Of a stretch of DNA of 37,003 nt, positions 24,548 to 33,398 are shown piece after piece (position 1 is the stretch's first letter; every line of letters begins with the position of its first letter). Position numbers and translations under genes: made by a program. Origin of the DNA: Oscillochloris sp. GTDB taxonomy: Bacteria; Chloroflexota; Chloroflexia; Chloroflexales; Chloroflexaceae. The stretch spans positions 1-37,003 of the forward strand of contig JAAUQO010000036.1 of the NCBI GenBank assembly GCA_012032775.1. The letters run 5' to 3'. The notes beneath the pieces are model-generated. The model was not told the DNA's origin. It saw only the letters and a program-made list of their open reading frames with translations, and ran no database searches.

Positions 24548-26518
24548 ATGGCAATCGAGCCCTATCGCCCCGGAAATGACGGCCAGTATCGCGATAATCT
24601 GGATCGCGATCTCGACAAGAAGATCGAAACGTTTTTTCACCGCTGGCAATGGAAACTTTTCCGCTTTGTGCGTACCTGTCTCATTGTTGCAGCCGTGATC
24701 TGGCTCGCATTTAATCTCCTGCCGGGGCTTTTTGCGGTCGTATTCAGCGGCCAACTCGGCCCGCTGATCCTGCAATTCCTGCCGATCGCCGCGTATCTCT
24801 TCTTCTTCATCGGGTTTCAGTTCTTCTTGATGTATTTCTTCATGGCCCGTACCCGGATTTACTGGGTGCGCCCCGGTGAAACGGGTATCAGCTTCAAGGA
24901 TTATCGCGGTAATCCCGAGGTTCTTGAGGCCGCTAGTCGTGTGGTAACGCTGCTCAAGGGTGCTAAAGAGTTCAAGAAGATGGGCGGCGAGGTAACACGC
25001 GGTATCCTGTTGATCGGCCCGCCCGGCACCGGTAAGAGCTATCTGGCCCAGGCGATCTCGACCGAGGCCGGGGTGCCGTTCGGTTATCTGAGTGCGCCGT
25101 CGTTGCAATCGGCCTGGATGGGTATGGGCAACATCAAGGTGATGAACCTGTATCGCAAGGCCCGCCGCTTCGCCCGTGAGTACGGCGCCTGTATCCTCTT
25201 CATCGATGAGATCGACGCCATTGGCGGTGCGCGTAGCTCAAGTCTGATGGGCTCCGGCGCGGCCGGAATGGGCCTGGACGATCACCAGGCTCAGGGCGGG
25301 CGCAGCAAGATGATGATGGGCATGGGCGGTATGGGTGGCGGCAGCGGTATCTTGAATGAGTTGCTGCTGCAGATGGATCCGCCGCCGCAAGATCAGACCT
25401 GGATGGGTAGAATTCTGCGCTTCCTGCGTATGCGCCGTACCAAGGCCGAGATGCCGCCGGTGCTGACAATGGGTGCGACGAACCTGGCCGAATCGCTTGA
25501 TGCCGCTTTGCTGCGCCCTGGTCGTTTCGACCGCAAGATCGCCGTCGAGCAGCCCGATGCCGATGGTCGGCGCGAGGTGATCGAGTATTACATCGGCAAG
25601 GTGAAGCACGAGCCGATGCCGATCGACCGCATGGTCTCCGATACAATCGGCTATACGCCCGTCGCGATCAAATACTGTATCAACGAGGCTACCATCCACG
25701 CGCACTTCGACGGCCGCGCGGCGATCAACTACTGGGACTTCACCCGCGCCCGCGAGATGCACGAGTGGGGGTTGCGCCAGCCGATCCGCAGTATGTCGTA
25801 TGAGGAACGCCGCCGGATCGCATACCACGAGGCCGGCCACGCCTATGCGATGGTGAAGTTGCTGAAGAAAGAGCGCCTGACGAAAGTGACGATCGTTCGT
25901 CACGGGAATGCGCTCGGCTTTGCGGCCTGGAAGCCCGAAGAGGAGATCCACACCCGCACCAAGGACGAATTGCTCAACCGGATCAAGATCTCGCTTGGCA
26001 GCCGTGCCGCCGAGGAGTTGTTCCTGAACATCCAGATGAGCGGCGTCACCGGCGACCTTCAGTCGGCTACCGGTCTGGCGGCGATGATGGTCGGTGCATA
26101 CGGCATGGACAACAGCTTTTTCTCGTATCTTACCTTCGGGATGCAGGGGCTGAGCGCCGTTGATATCAAGCCGCGGATCGAGGCAATTCTGCAAGATGAG
26201 TATCGTCAGGTGAAGGAACTGCTGGATCAGAATCGCGAGGCGGTGGTGGCGATCGCCGAGGCGCTGATCCTGCGCAATGAATTGACCGATATCGACGTGA
26301 AGGAGATCCTGGATCGGGTTGAGGCCGAGCATCCGTTTCTGGCGATCGGCTCCAAGCCCGAGCGACCGGTCTTCGGCTTCGCGGCGGCAACAATGCCGCG
26401 CACCGCGAACGGGCTGGTGCGCCGCCGCCGCGAACCGGCTGCCTTGCCCGCGCCCTCCCTCCCCGGCCCTGATGATCCTGATGTGACGATTATCGACGCC
26501 CACAAACGCCCTGGGTAA
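24548..26518 (+). CDS. FtsH-like membrane AAA protease (M41), atypical
   Basis: A 656-residue membrane ATPase-protease. Two helices at about 42-66 and 73-100 leave almost no extracytoplasmic loop, unlike classical FtsH. The AAA module has Walker A GPPGTGKS (157-164), Walker B ILFIDEID (216-223) and the second region of homology in LLRPGRFDRK (321-330). The peptidase has the zinc motif HEAGH (427-431) and a third ligand at Asp503 in VTGDLQSAT. An insert of about 60 residues at 228-300, rich in Gly and Met (residues 255-266 are almost only these), replaces the short FtsH segment before the ATN motif. All catalytic residues seem intact. It probably unfolds and degrades membrane proteins, perhaps with the small protein upstream. 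Confidence 0.93.
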   Translation: MAIEPYRPGNDGQYRDNLDRDLDKKIETFFHRWQWKLFRFVRTCLIVAAVIWLAFNLLPGLFAVVFSGQLGPLILQFLPIAAYLFFFIGFQFFLMYFFMARTRIYWVRPGETGISFKDYRGNPEVLEAASRVVTLLKGAKEFKKMGGEVTRGILLIGPPGTGKSYLAQAISTEAGVPFGYLSAPSLQSAWMGMGNIKVMNLYRKARRFAREYGACILFIDEIDAIGGARSSSLMGSGAAGMGLDDHQAQGGRSKMMMGMGGMGGGSGILNELLLQMDPPPQDQTWMGRILRFLRMRRTKAEMPPVLTMGATNLAESLDAALLRPGRFDRKIAVEQPDADGRREVIEYYIGKVKHEPMPIDRMVSDTIGYTPVAIKYCINEATIHAHFDGRAAINYWDFTRAREMHEWGLRQPIRSMSYEERRRIAYHEAGHAYAMVKLLKKERLTKVTIVRHGNALGFAAWKPEEEIHTRTKDELLNRIKISLGSRAAEELFLNIQMSGVTGDLQSATGLAAMMVGAYGMDNSFFSYLTFGMQGLSAVDIKPRIEAILQDEYRQVKELLDQNREAVVAIAEALILRNELTDIDVKEILDRVEAEHPFLAIGSKPERPVFGFAAATMPRTANGLVRRRREPAALPAPSLPGPDDPDVTIIDAHKRPG

Positions 26519-26523
26519 GGTGG

Positions 26524-26544
26524 GGTAAAAGGTAAAAGGTAAAG
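26524..26544. repeat. GGTAAAA heptamer repeat
   Basis: Three heptamers in register (GGTAAAA twice, then GGTAAAG) lie between the FtsH-like stop and its terminator. Confidence 0.6.
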
Positions 26545-26576
26545 CGGCGGGGAGCAAGGCTCCCCGCCGCTTTTTT
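26541..26576 (+). terminator. Intrinsic terminator after the FtsH-like gene
   Basis: A 12-bp GC-rich stem (26544-26555 with 26559-26570), AAG loop and six Ts; three A-T pairs extend the base. It serves the FtsH-like operon. Confidence 0.92.
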
Positions 26577-26606
26577 GTCTCTGAAACATTCCCTCGTAAC
26601 CCTTCC

Positions 26607-26657
26607 GACGAAGTTGGTGTTACTGATTTCAGCAACTTTGTCGCTGAAATCAGTAAC
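26607..26657 (+). promoter_or_regulatory. Pair of mutually exclusive hairpins upstream of the methyltransferase gene
   Basis: Two stems interlock. Stem A pairs 26607-26616 with 26633-26642 (ten pairs, one G-U). Stem B pairs 26619-26633 with 26643-26657 (15 perfect pairs). Each stem uses the loop or flank of the other, so only one can form. It lies about 100 bases before the methyltransferase start. Confidence 0.5.
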
Positions 26658-26758
26658 ATCCATGAGAATTTCATGCCAGCTACTTGCCAGATCATGAATG
26701 ATGGTGTAAAACTATTATACCAGCGCCGAGTGTCGGCCTGTGCCACAAGTGAACACCC

Positions 26759-27864
26759 ATGGTTAAAGCAATCGATGCCCTGCCGCAAACGCCTGGTGGG
26801 CCGCCACTGCGTCTTCATCGCGATGGATTGCTGCGGCGCTTGTACGCCCTTGGTGCCGCCGCCGATTTGTCCGAATTGCGTTCCGGTATTGACGCATTAC
26901 AGGCCGATGTCCATGCACCCGGCAGTGAATTGCAGGTTGATTCGGGCAGCGATGAAACGCTCAGCTTTGCCGCAGGCTACCTTGAGGCCGAACTGATTCA
27001 GATCGGCGCCGCATTGACGATCGAGCGGGCACGCTACTATGTGGGGCGCTTGCTGCGGGCCGCTGAAGAAGTACGCACCAGCGCGGTGAACGATATCAAT
27101 CTCAATCGCTGGAAAGAGTACGACGATATCTTGACCGATAGCCTCTGGCTGATCGATCGGCGCGACCGTTCCGGCGCCCATTCGGCGGATTACTGGGGCA
27201 ACTTCGTGCCGCAGATCCCTTATCAGTTGTTACGTCGTTATACCCGGCGCGGCGACTGGGTGCTCGATCCATTCGCCGGCTCCGGCACCACCTTGATCGA
27301 GGCGCAGCGCCTGGGCCGTAATGCGATCGGCGTCGAGCTTCAGGAGGCGATGACGCAGCGGGCGAATGAGTTGATTCGCGCCGAATCCAACAACCACCCG
27401 ACCATCGCCGAAGTGCATGCCGGCGACAGTGCCGGCTACGATATGCAGGCGTTGCTGGCCCGTCATCAGCGTACGACGTGCAACTCGCGATTTTGCACCC
27501 GCCCTATCACGATATTATTCGCTTCAGCGACGATCCGCGTGATCTCTCCAATAGCGACGATCTCGATGCTTTTTTGGCTCGTCTCGGCGCAGTTGTCGAT
27601 CGAGTTGCGCAGGTCTTGGAGCGCCGGCGTTATCTGGCACTGGTGATTGGGGATAAGTATGCCCGCAGTGAGTGGGTGCCGCTGGGATTCCTGGCCATGC
27701 AGATGGTGCAGGAGCGCGGTTTTACGCTTAAAAGTATCGTGGTGAAGAATTTTGAAGCAACCGCCGGAAAACGCAGCCAGCAGGAACTCTGGCGCTATCG
27801 TGCGCTCGTCGGCGGCTTCTATGTCTTCAAACACGAGTATATTTTTGTGTTCCGCAAGCGCTGA
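26759..27864 (+). CDS. Orphan DNA N4/N6-adenine or cytosine methyltransferase (frameshifted)
   Basis: A DNA methyltransferase of about 368 residues after repair. The AdoMet-binding motif I is DPFAGSGTTLIEAQRLGRN, preceded by YWGNFVPQIPYQLL; motif IV is HPPY in LAILHPPYHDIIRF, with His instead of the usual Asp, Ser or Asn. Motif I precedes motif IV. The first frame ends at 27646 with unrelated sequence after RHQRT, and the second half (QLAILHPPY onward to 27864) is in the neighbouring frame; one base lost near 27475 explains this. The N-terminal 100 residues are a helical domain of unknown role. No restriction enzyme gene is adjacent, so it is likely regulatory or a lone maintenance enzyme. 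Confidence 0.82.
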
Positions 27865-27953
27865 AGATAGCGCCGGGCAGCCAGGCAACTGAGCCGCCGG
27901 GTAGGTTTACCACGAAGCACACGAAGACCATGCCTTTCGCGGTTTGACTGACT

Positions 27954-28550
27954 CTACACCACGACTTTACCGCCCGCCAGTCGCTGCACCTGAGCTAAGG
28001 CGATCACCGGGATTTCCTGCGCCTCCAGTGGTGCACGACCTTCCTGAAAACATTTCTCGACGATAAATCCCGCTGCGACCAGGATCGCGTCTGCTTCGGC
28101 CACAAGTTCGGCCAGCGCCAGGGCAGTGCGCCCGTTGGCCAGGAAATCATCGACCAGTGCCACGCGGGTGCCGGCGGGCAGGTAGCGCGCCGCGATGACT
28201 AACCGAGCCTGACCGCCCCTGGTCGGCGAAGGCACCAGCCGTGAGAGCGCGGGTGCCTCAACGTCGGGCGAATATTTCTTGGCGTAGACCAGCGGCACGT
28301 CAAGGGCGATCGCCGTCGCCAGAGCCGGTGCGATCCCACTTGCTTCGGCGGTGAGCAGTAGTTCAGGCCGGTACGGCCGCAACCGCTCGGCCATCGCCAT
28401 ACCCAACGCCGCCATAAACGACGCCTCGATCCGGTGGTTTAGAAAATGGTCGATCTTGAGGATGCGATCATCAACCACACTGGCTTCGTTGACGATCCGC
28501 TCCACCAGGGGCATGAACAGCGGCGGGTTTGGGGGAATTGCATGTGTCAT
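27954..28550 (-). CDS. xpt: Xanthine phosphoribosyltransferase
   Basis: Salvages xanthine to XMP using PRPP. The 198-residue protein has [17 protein letters not shown] and [19 protein letters not shown] near the N-terminus, the PRPP-binding [19 protein letters not shown], and [10 protein letters not shown], closely following Xpt. The start at 28550 gives a slightly extended Pro-rich N-terminus; the ATG at 28514 ([17 protein letters not shown]) may be the true one. There is no purine riboswitch pattern upstream that I can see. Confidence 0.88.
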   Translation of the reverse strand: MTHAIPPNPPLFMPLVERIVNEASVVDDRILKIDHFLNHRIEASFMAALGMAMAERLRPYRPELLLTAEASGIAPALATAIALDVPLVYAKKYSPDVEAPALSRLVPSPTRGGQARLVIAARYLPAGTRVALVDDFLANGRTALALAELVAEADAILVAAGFIVEKCFQEGRAPLEAQEIPVIALAQVQRLAGGKVVV

Positions 28551-28590
28551 AGTGCTGATTGCTGAGTCACAAGGGCAGAGACGGGTTGAT

Positions 28591-28641
28591 GGGCGAAGCA
28601 TCTATGGCGCTGCTGTGTTTGTGACAGTGCATGCTTCGCCC
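28591..28641. repeat. GGGCGAAGCAT hairpin, long-loop member
   Basis: Perfect 11-bp arms (28591-28601 and 28631-28641) separated by 29 bases, in the gap between the xpt and ABC ATPase genes. Confidence 0.55.
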
Positions 28642-28666
28642 TGCCGGTCCGGCTGTATCCCGTATC

Positions 28667-29482
28667 CTACGTTTCCGTCAAAACCTCGCGCAGTCGATCG
28701 GCATGTTCGGCGATCTCGCCGGGGAGTGGATCGCCGCGCAGGATGGCCTGGCCAAGGGGCGAACTCCTGAAGCGGAGCAGATCGCGCTCGATTTCATCCT
28801 GCACCGCCACATCACTCTCGATCGCACCGTCGCGGATGCTGATAATGCGTTGGCATATTGCCGCAACCTCGGTATTGTGGGTCACAATCACGAGCGTGAC
28901 GTTCTGGGTGCGATTAAGGTCGATCAGCAACGCCATGATCTCGGCGGTCGTTTTGGTGTCCAGATTTCCGGTCGGTTCGTCGGCCAGCACAATCGTCGGC
29001 TGATTGGCGAGCGCCCGTGCGATCGCCACGCGCTGCCGTTCGCCGCCGGAGAGTTGCCCCGGCAGGTGATTAGCTCGCCCGCCCAACCCGACCATCGCCA
29101 ACAACGCTTCGGCTCGCTTGCGCCGCGCGCTGCCGCTGATCGAGGTTTCGTACATCGGCACTTCGACATTCTCGCGGGCCGTGAGCGTCGGCAGCAAGTT
29201 GTGGCTTTGGAAGATGAAGCCGATCGTGCGCCCGCGAAAGCGATCGAGGTTGCGCACTTTGCTCAGGGGCGTGCCATTGACGATTACCTCGCCTGAGCTT
29301 GGGCGATCCAGCGCGCCAATCAGGTTCAGCAACGTCGATTTGCCCGATCCCGACGGGCCGATGATCGCAACGATCTCGCCGGCGGCGATCTGCAAATCGA
29401 CGCCGTTAAGCGCCTTCACCGGCATGCGCTCGCCATAGACGCGCATCAGGTTTCTGGTTTCGAGGACGATTTCAGTTGCCAT
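28667..29482 (-). CDS. MacB/LolD-type ABC transporter ATP-binding protein
   Basis: A 271-residue ATPase. Walker A GPSGSGKSTLLN, Q-loop in IGFIFQSHNLLPTLTARENV, signature LSGGERQRVAIARALAN, Walker B IVLADEPTGNLD and switch His in VIVTHN. It drives the permease encoded just upstream. The start at 29482 has AAGGAAG upstream; an ATG at 29500 overlaps the permease stop. The C-terminal 45 residues beyond the ATPase core are charged and of unknown role. Confidence 0.93.
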   Translation of the reverse strand: MATEIVLETRNLMRVYGERMPVKALNGVDLQIAAGEIVAIIGPSGSGKSTLLNLIGALDRPSSGEVIVNGTPLSKVRNLDRFRGRTIGFIFQSHNLLPTLTARENVEVPMYETSISGSARRKRAEALLAMVGLGGRANHLPGQLSGGERQRVAIARALANQPTIVLADEPTGNLDTKTTAEIMALLIDLNRTQNVTLVIVTHNTEVAAICQRIISIRDGAIESDVAVQDEIERDLLRFRSSPLGQAILRGDPLPGEIAEHADRLREVLTET

Positions 29483-29492
29483 TGCGGCTTCC

Positions 29493-31736
29493 TTATTCAT
29501 AACGGAGCGCCTCCAGCGGGCTCAGGCGCACAGCTCGCCAGGCCGGCAGCAATCCACCGACAGCGCCGAGGCCCAGGGCCATCACCACCACCTGCGTGAG
29601 CAGTTCCGGTGTGTATTTCGGCGAAAGCATCTCGCCATAATCCGGGATAAGGCCGATCAAGCCGTTCAAACCGATCCCGATTGCGATCCCGGCGATGGCG
29701 CTAAGCACGCCAAGAATAAGCGCTTCGGCCAGGACAGTGCGCAGTACGCGCCGGCTGCCCCAACCCAGTGCCCGTAACACGCCGATCTCGCGGGTACGTT
29801 CAAAAACGCTCATCAGCATCACGTTCATCATCACGATCCCGCCAACCAGCAACATCAGGGCGCTGAGTGCGCCGAAAGCCGCATCCATGCTTGCGAAATC
29901 CTGCATGCGTTCGGTCAGATCGGCGGTCGGTGCCACCATTAGATCCGGGATGCGCCGTTCAAGTTCGGCCGCGACCTCTTTGGCCCGTCCGGGGTCGTGC
30001 AGAGTCACACTCACGAACGACACCTGGCGCGGTTTGCCGAAGATTCGCTGCGCCTCTTTGAGCGTAATCACGCCGCCCGCATCTTCGTACGACACACCGC
30101 TTTCATAAATCCCGACAATCTCGAAGCTGGCGCCTGCCATGCGCAGCGTATCGCCGACGTTTTTCTCCAGGCCATTGGCGGCCATGCGGCCCAGGATCAG
30201 TTCGCCGGAGCGCTGGATGCTGCGTCCTTCGCGGACACGATAGTGGGCGATGTAGCCCTCGCGCGGATCGACGCCGTAGACGATGAAGAAGGGCAATCCC
30301 GGCACATTGGCGGTGCCGAAAACCATGCTCGATGTCTCCTTCACCGCCGGATGGTGAGCCAGTTGGGTTACCAGGCGCTCATCAATACTGGAGAAGGCGG
30401 CGTCCGATGCGCCGGCCTGTTCGACAATAATATCGGCCTGACCGGCGCTGAGCATGTCGGTCATGATCTCCTCAACACCGACGGCGATCCCATTCAATGC
30501 GACAATAAAACCGACGCCGAGGCCCAATCCAATCATCGTCATCAAACTGCGGGTGGGCCGGCGCAGCAGGTTCCGGGCTGCATTACCGCGCAGAACCAAC
30601 CCGAGCATCCGCACAATCGGCCCGCTCTTCACCGACGCACCGCTTTCGGCCCGCATCGCCTCGACCGGCGCCAGTTTCGCGGCTCGCCAGGCCGGATAGC
30701 CGCCGCCGACCAATCCAAGCACGATTGCGATCGTAAAGGCTTGCACCGCCATAATCGGTTGGAATGCGCCTTCCAGCATGCCGCCGACCGCCGCCGAGTT
30801 TGCGCCGAGGGTGATCACACCCAGCCCAAGGGCCAGCCCGATCACGCCGCCGATCAGGGCGACGGTAAGCGCCTCGCCGATGATCATCCGCACCACGCGC
30901 CAGCGCCGCCAGCCCATCGCGCGCAACACACCGATCTCGCGGGTTCGCTCGATCACACTCATCAGCATCGCGTTCATCATGCCCAGGCCGCCCACCAGCA
31001 CGGCGAACAGGCCCAATACCCAGCCCATCGAGCGGTAGACTTGCAGAATATCGTCCTGGCTGGTCGGATCACCGGAGCGGATCGCAGCCAGATCGGGCCA
31101 CTCGGCCTCGATTGCGGCTTTCACCGCGTCGAGCTCACGAATATCGTCGAGTTTCAGTTTGAAGTAATTCACCTGACGGCGCTTGTCAAAGGCTCGTTGG
31201 GCGTCTTCAAGCCCGATCACCGCGCCGTTATCCTCGAAGCTGGCGCCGGTTTCGTAGATCCCGACGATCTGGTAGCTGATCTCGTTGATGCGAAACTTCT
31301 CGCCGACCCGCTTGTTGAAGTTCTCGGCGCTCTGACGGCCCAGCATCAGTTCGCGCTTGCCAACCGCCGCCCGGCCTTCGAGCAGTTTGTAGCGCTGCAT
31401 CGCGAAGCTGCGCGGCTCCTCGCCATTGACCATAAAGTACGGCGCTTCGGGTAACGAGAGGATGCCGACAATACTGCCGGCCACCTGATCAACACCATTG
31501 ACCCGCGCCATGTCTCGCCCGACACTTTCGTCGATCGCGCCGAGCATCAACATCATTGCGTCGCTCTGGCTCACCAGCAGATCGGCGTCCGATGAGGCAC
31601 CGGTGGCGCCGAATCCGTTGGCCAACCCCTCGCCGAAGGCCGAGAGCACGACCACCGCTGCGACACCGACGGCGATGCCGAGGATGGTCAGGCCGCTGCG
31701 GATCTTGCGCCGCCAGAGATTTTTAAAACTGAGCAT
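29493..31736 (-). CDS. Fused tandem FtsX/MacB-type ABC permease
   Basis: A 747-residue permease made of two homologous halves. Each has an N-terminal helix, a MacB-type extracytoplasmic domain and a three-helix FtsX block. The FtsX blocks repeat almost word for word: MLMSVIERTREIGVLRAMGW and MLMSVFERTREIGVLRALGW. The N-termini also match (LWRRKIRSGLTILGIAVGVA and LLRRPTRSLMTMIGLGLGVG). The fusion provides both halves of the pore in one chain. The start is at 31736 because the frame from 31772 would translate intergenic heptamer repeats. With the ATPase and the membrane-fusion protein it forms an exporter for an unknown substrate; the mechanotransmission type suggests lipoprotein, peptide or drug export. 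Confidence 0.93.
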   Translation of the reverse strand: MLSFKNLWRRKIRSGLTILGIAVGVAAVVVLSAFGEGLANGFGATGASSDADLLVSQSDAMMLMLGAIDESVGRDMARVNGVDQVAGSIVGILSLPEAPYFMVNGEEPRSFAMQRYKLLEGRAAVGKRELMLGRQSAENFNKRVGEKFRINEISYQIVGIYETGASFEDNGAVIGLEDAQRAFDKRRQVNYFKLKLDDIRELDAVKAAIEAEWPDLAAIRSGDPTSQDDILQVYRSMGWVLGLFAVLVGGLGMMNAMLMSVIERTREIGVLRAMGWRRWRVVRMIIGEALTVALIGGVIGLALGLGVITLGANSAAVGGMLEGAFQPIMAVQAFTIAIVLGLVGGGYPAWRAAKLAPVEAMRAESGASVKSGPIVRMLGLVLRGNAARNLLRRPTRSLMTMIGLGLGVGFIVALNGIAVGVEEIMTDMLSAGQADIIVEQAGASDAAFSSIDERLVTQLAHHPAVKETSSMVFGTANVPGLPFFIVYGVDPREGYIAHYRVREGRSIQRSGELILGRMAANGLEKNVGDTLRMAGASFEIVGIYESGVSYEDAGGVITLKEAQRIFGKPRQVSFVSVTLHDPGRAKEVAAELERRIPDLMVAPTADLTERMQDFASMDAAFGALSALMLLVGGIVMMNVMLMSVFERTREIGVLRALGWGSRRVLRTVLAEALILGVLSAIAGIAIGIGLNGLIGLIPDYGEMLSPKYTPELLTQVVVMALGLGAVGGLLPAWRAVRLSPLEALRYE

Positions 31737-31751
31737 ACGCGCCTCTGGTTT

Positions 31752-31881
31752 GAACCGAGAACCGAGACCCAACGTCGCGGCAAAACGCCTGTACGTTTCG
31801 CAAGCCGCCGCAGTAAGTCAAAGTTTGTTTCAAAGCCAGGCTTGCCGCTGAGCGGTTCCTGGTTCCTGGTTCTCGGTTCCT
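31752..31881. repeat. Inverted pair of heptamer arrays (GAACCGA / GGTTCCT)
   Basis: Two GAACCGA heptamers (31752-31765) face four GGTTCCT-type heptamers (31854-31881: GGTTCCT, GGTTCCT, GGTTCTC, GGTTCCT). The two arrays are in opposite orientation about 90 bases apart, in the gap between the permease and membrane-fusion genes. Confidence 0.65.
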
Positions 31882-31918
31882 AGTTTTGGTGAAGAGTACA
31901 ATCGTTGCAAACGATTCA

Positions 31919-33398
31919 CTACGCTTCCGGCTCGATCACAACCGTCGCCGTCATATTCCAGAGCAGCCGTTCGTCCCACTCCAGCGGCTCAACCACAACG
32001 GTGTAGAGCACATCGCCCTGGAAACTACGGCCAAGACCCTCGATCTCCTGGATTCGGCCGGGCAGTGTCAGGTCGGGCAATGCGTCGAAGGTGATCGTCA
32101 CCGGCGAACCGACCCGCACCGCAGCGATGTCGAGTTCGGTCAGATCGCTTGTTTCCAGTTTCCAATCCGAGCGATCGGCCAGGACAATCGCGGGCAGAGT
32201 TGGATCGGGCAGTTCGCCGACCTCTAACTCAATTGCGACGACGGTGCCGGCGAAGGGCGACCGTAGGGTGGCGTATTCCAGGGCCAATTCGGCCTGGGCA
32301 AGGGCGACTTCGGCGCTGCGGATTTGGGCCTGAGCTACGGCGAGATCGGCGGCCTGCGGCCCGGCGCTCACCTGCTCCAGGTTGGCCTGGGCCTCGACGA
32401 TCGCGGCGTCGGATGCCTCAACCCGGCCACTCTGCTCCTCGCCGGTCAGGCGGGCCAGATTAGCCTCGGCGCGGGCGATGCGGGCGCGTGCGGCGGCGAC
32501 ATCATCGTTTTCCGGGCCACTAAGAAGATCATCGCGGGCGGCCATCGCCTCGCGCACCTGGGCTTCAGCGGCGGCGATTCCGTTCACCTCATTCTGCTGC
32601 GCGCGCTCAAAGGCCAGCCGGGCCTGGTTCAATGCCGCCTCGGCGTCGTCAACCGCCCGTTTCGCGGCATCTTCGGCGGCGATCAATTCCTGGGGCAGAT
32701 CGCCGTCGCGGCGGTCGCGTTCGGCTTGATTATCCCAGTAGATCTGCGAGTAGGCATCCTGGGCGTTCCGCAGCGCATTGGCGGCCTGCTCAACCCGCAA
32801 CTCGGCGTCATTCTTCGCCACCGAAAGTTCGTTGCGCTGGCGTTCCAGGTTAGCCTGGGCCTGACTGATCGCGGCTTCGGCCCGATCCAACTCGGCGCTG
32901 CGCGGGCCGGCGCTCAGTTGAGCCAGGGGCGGCGCGGGCCTCGGCGAGTTCGGCGCGGGCGGCGGTAATATCCTGAGCCGTGACTCCTCCGCGGGTCTGG
33001 CGTGCAATTGCTTCGGCCTGTTCGACGGCGGCGGCGGCGGCGGCGATCTCCTCGGGCGTGGCGCCCTGGGCCACCTGCTCATAGCGGGCCTCGGCCTGCT
33101 CGATATCGGACCGCGCGCGGGCAACCGCCAGTTCCAATTCGCGGCTGTCGAGGCGCGCCAGGGGTTGGTCGGCGGCGACTTCTTCGCCTTCGACCACCAG
33201 AATCTCAGCGATCACACCGTTGTTGCGGAAACGTAATTCGGCGCTGCGTGCGGGCAAGACACGGGCGTCGGCAACAATCTGGATCGGTTCGGGCTCAAAT
33301 TCAACCACCGGTGTGGGTTCCGGTTGGGGGCCGAATCCGGCACAACCGGCGAGCAGCACGGTGCTAAGCGCCAACACCAACAGTGATCGACCTGACAT
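31919..33398 (-). CDS. HlyD/MacA-like membrane-fusion lipoprotein (frameshifted)
   Basis: Periplasmic or extracytoplasmic adaptor of the ABC exporter, about 492 residues after repair. The signal peptide ends with the lipobox LAGC (Cys19). It has the usual order: N-terminal beta-barrel half, RNNGVIAEILVVEGEEVAADQPLARLD (split lipoyl half), a very long Ala/Glu/Gln-rich coiled-coil hairpin, then TLRSPFAGTVVAIELEVGELPD (second lipoyl half) and a C-terminal barrel. The first frame derails at AARAELAEARAA; the second frame takes over at LAQLSAGPRSAELDRAEAA. One extra C in a CCCC run (32926-32929) accounts for it. GGGAGGTG lies before the ATG. The hairpin carries internal heptad repeats of the QLSAGP type. 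Confidence 0.87.

Noticed and set aside
26607-26657. The interlocked stems as an H-type pseudoknot
   Set aside because: No bases are left to cross the ten-pair stem, so both stems cannot form together; alternative folding is more sensible.
25238-26818. A 526-codon open frame opposite the FtsH-like gene
   Set aside because: It crosses the terminator and part of the methyltransferase gene and has shadow-like composition; the plus-strand gene has all catalytic motifs.
29997-31454. A 485-codon open frame on the plus strand, opposite the ABC permease
   Set aside because: Its protein is rich in His, Gln and Arg with no recognisable fold; it is the antisense shadow of the clear permease gene in GC-rich DNA.
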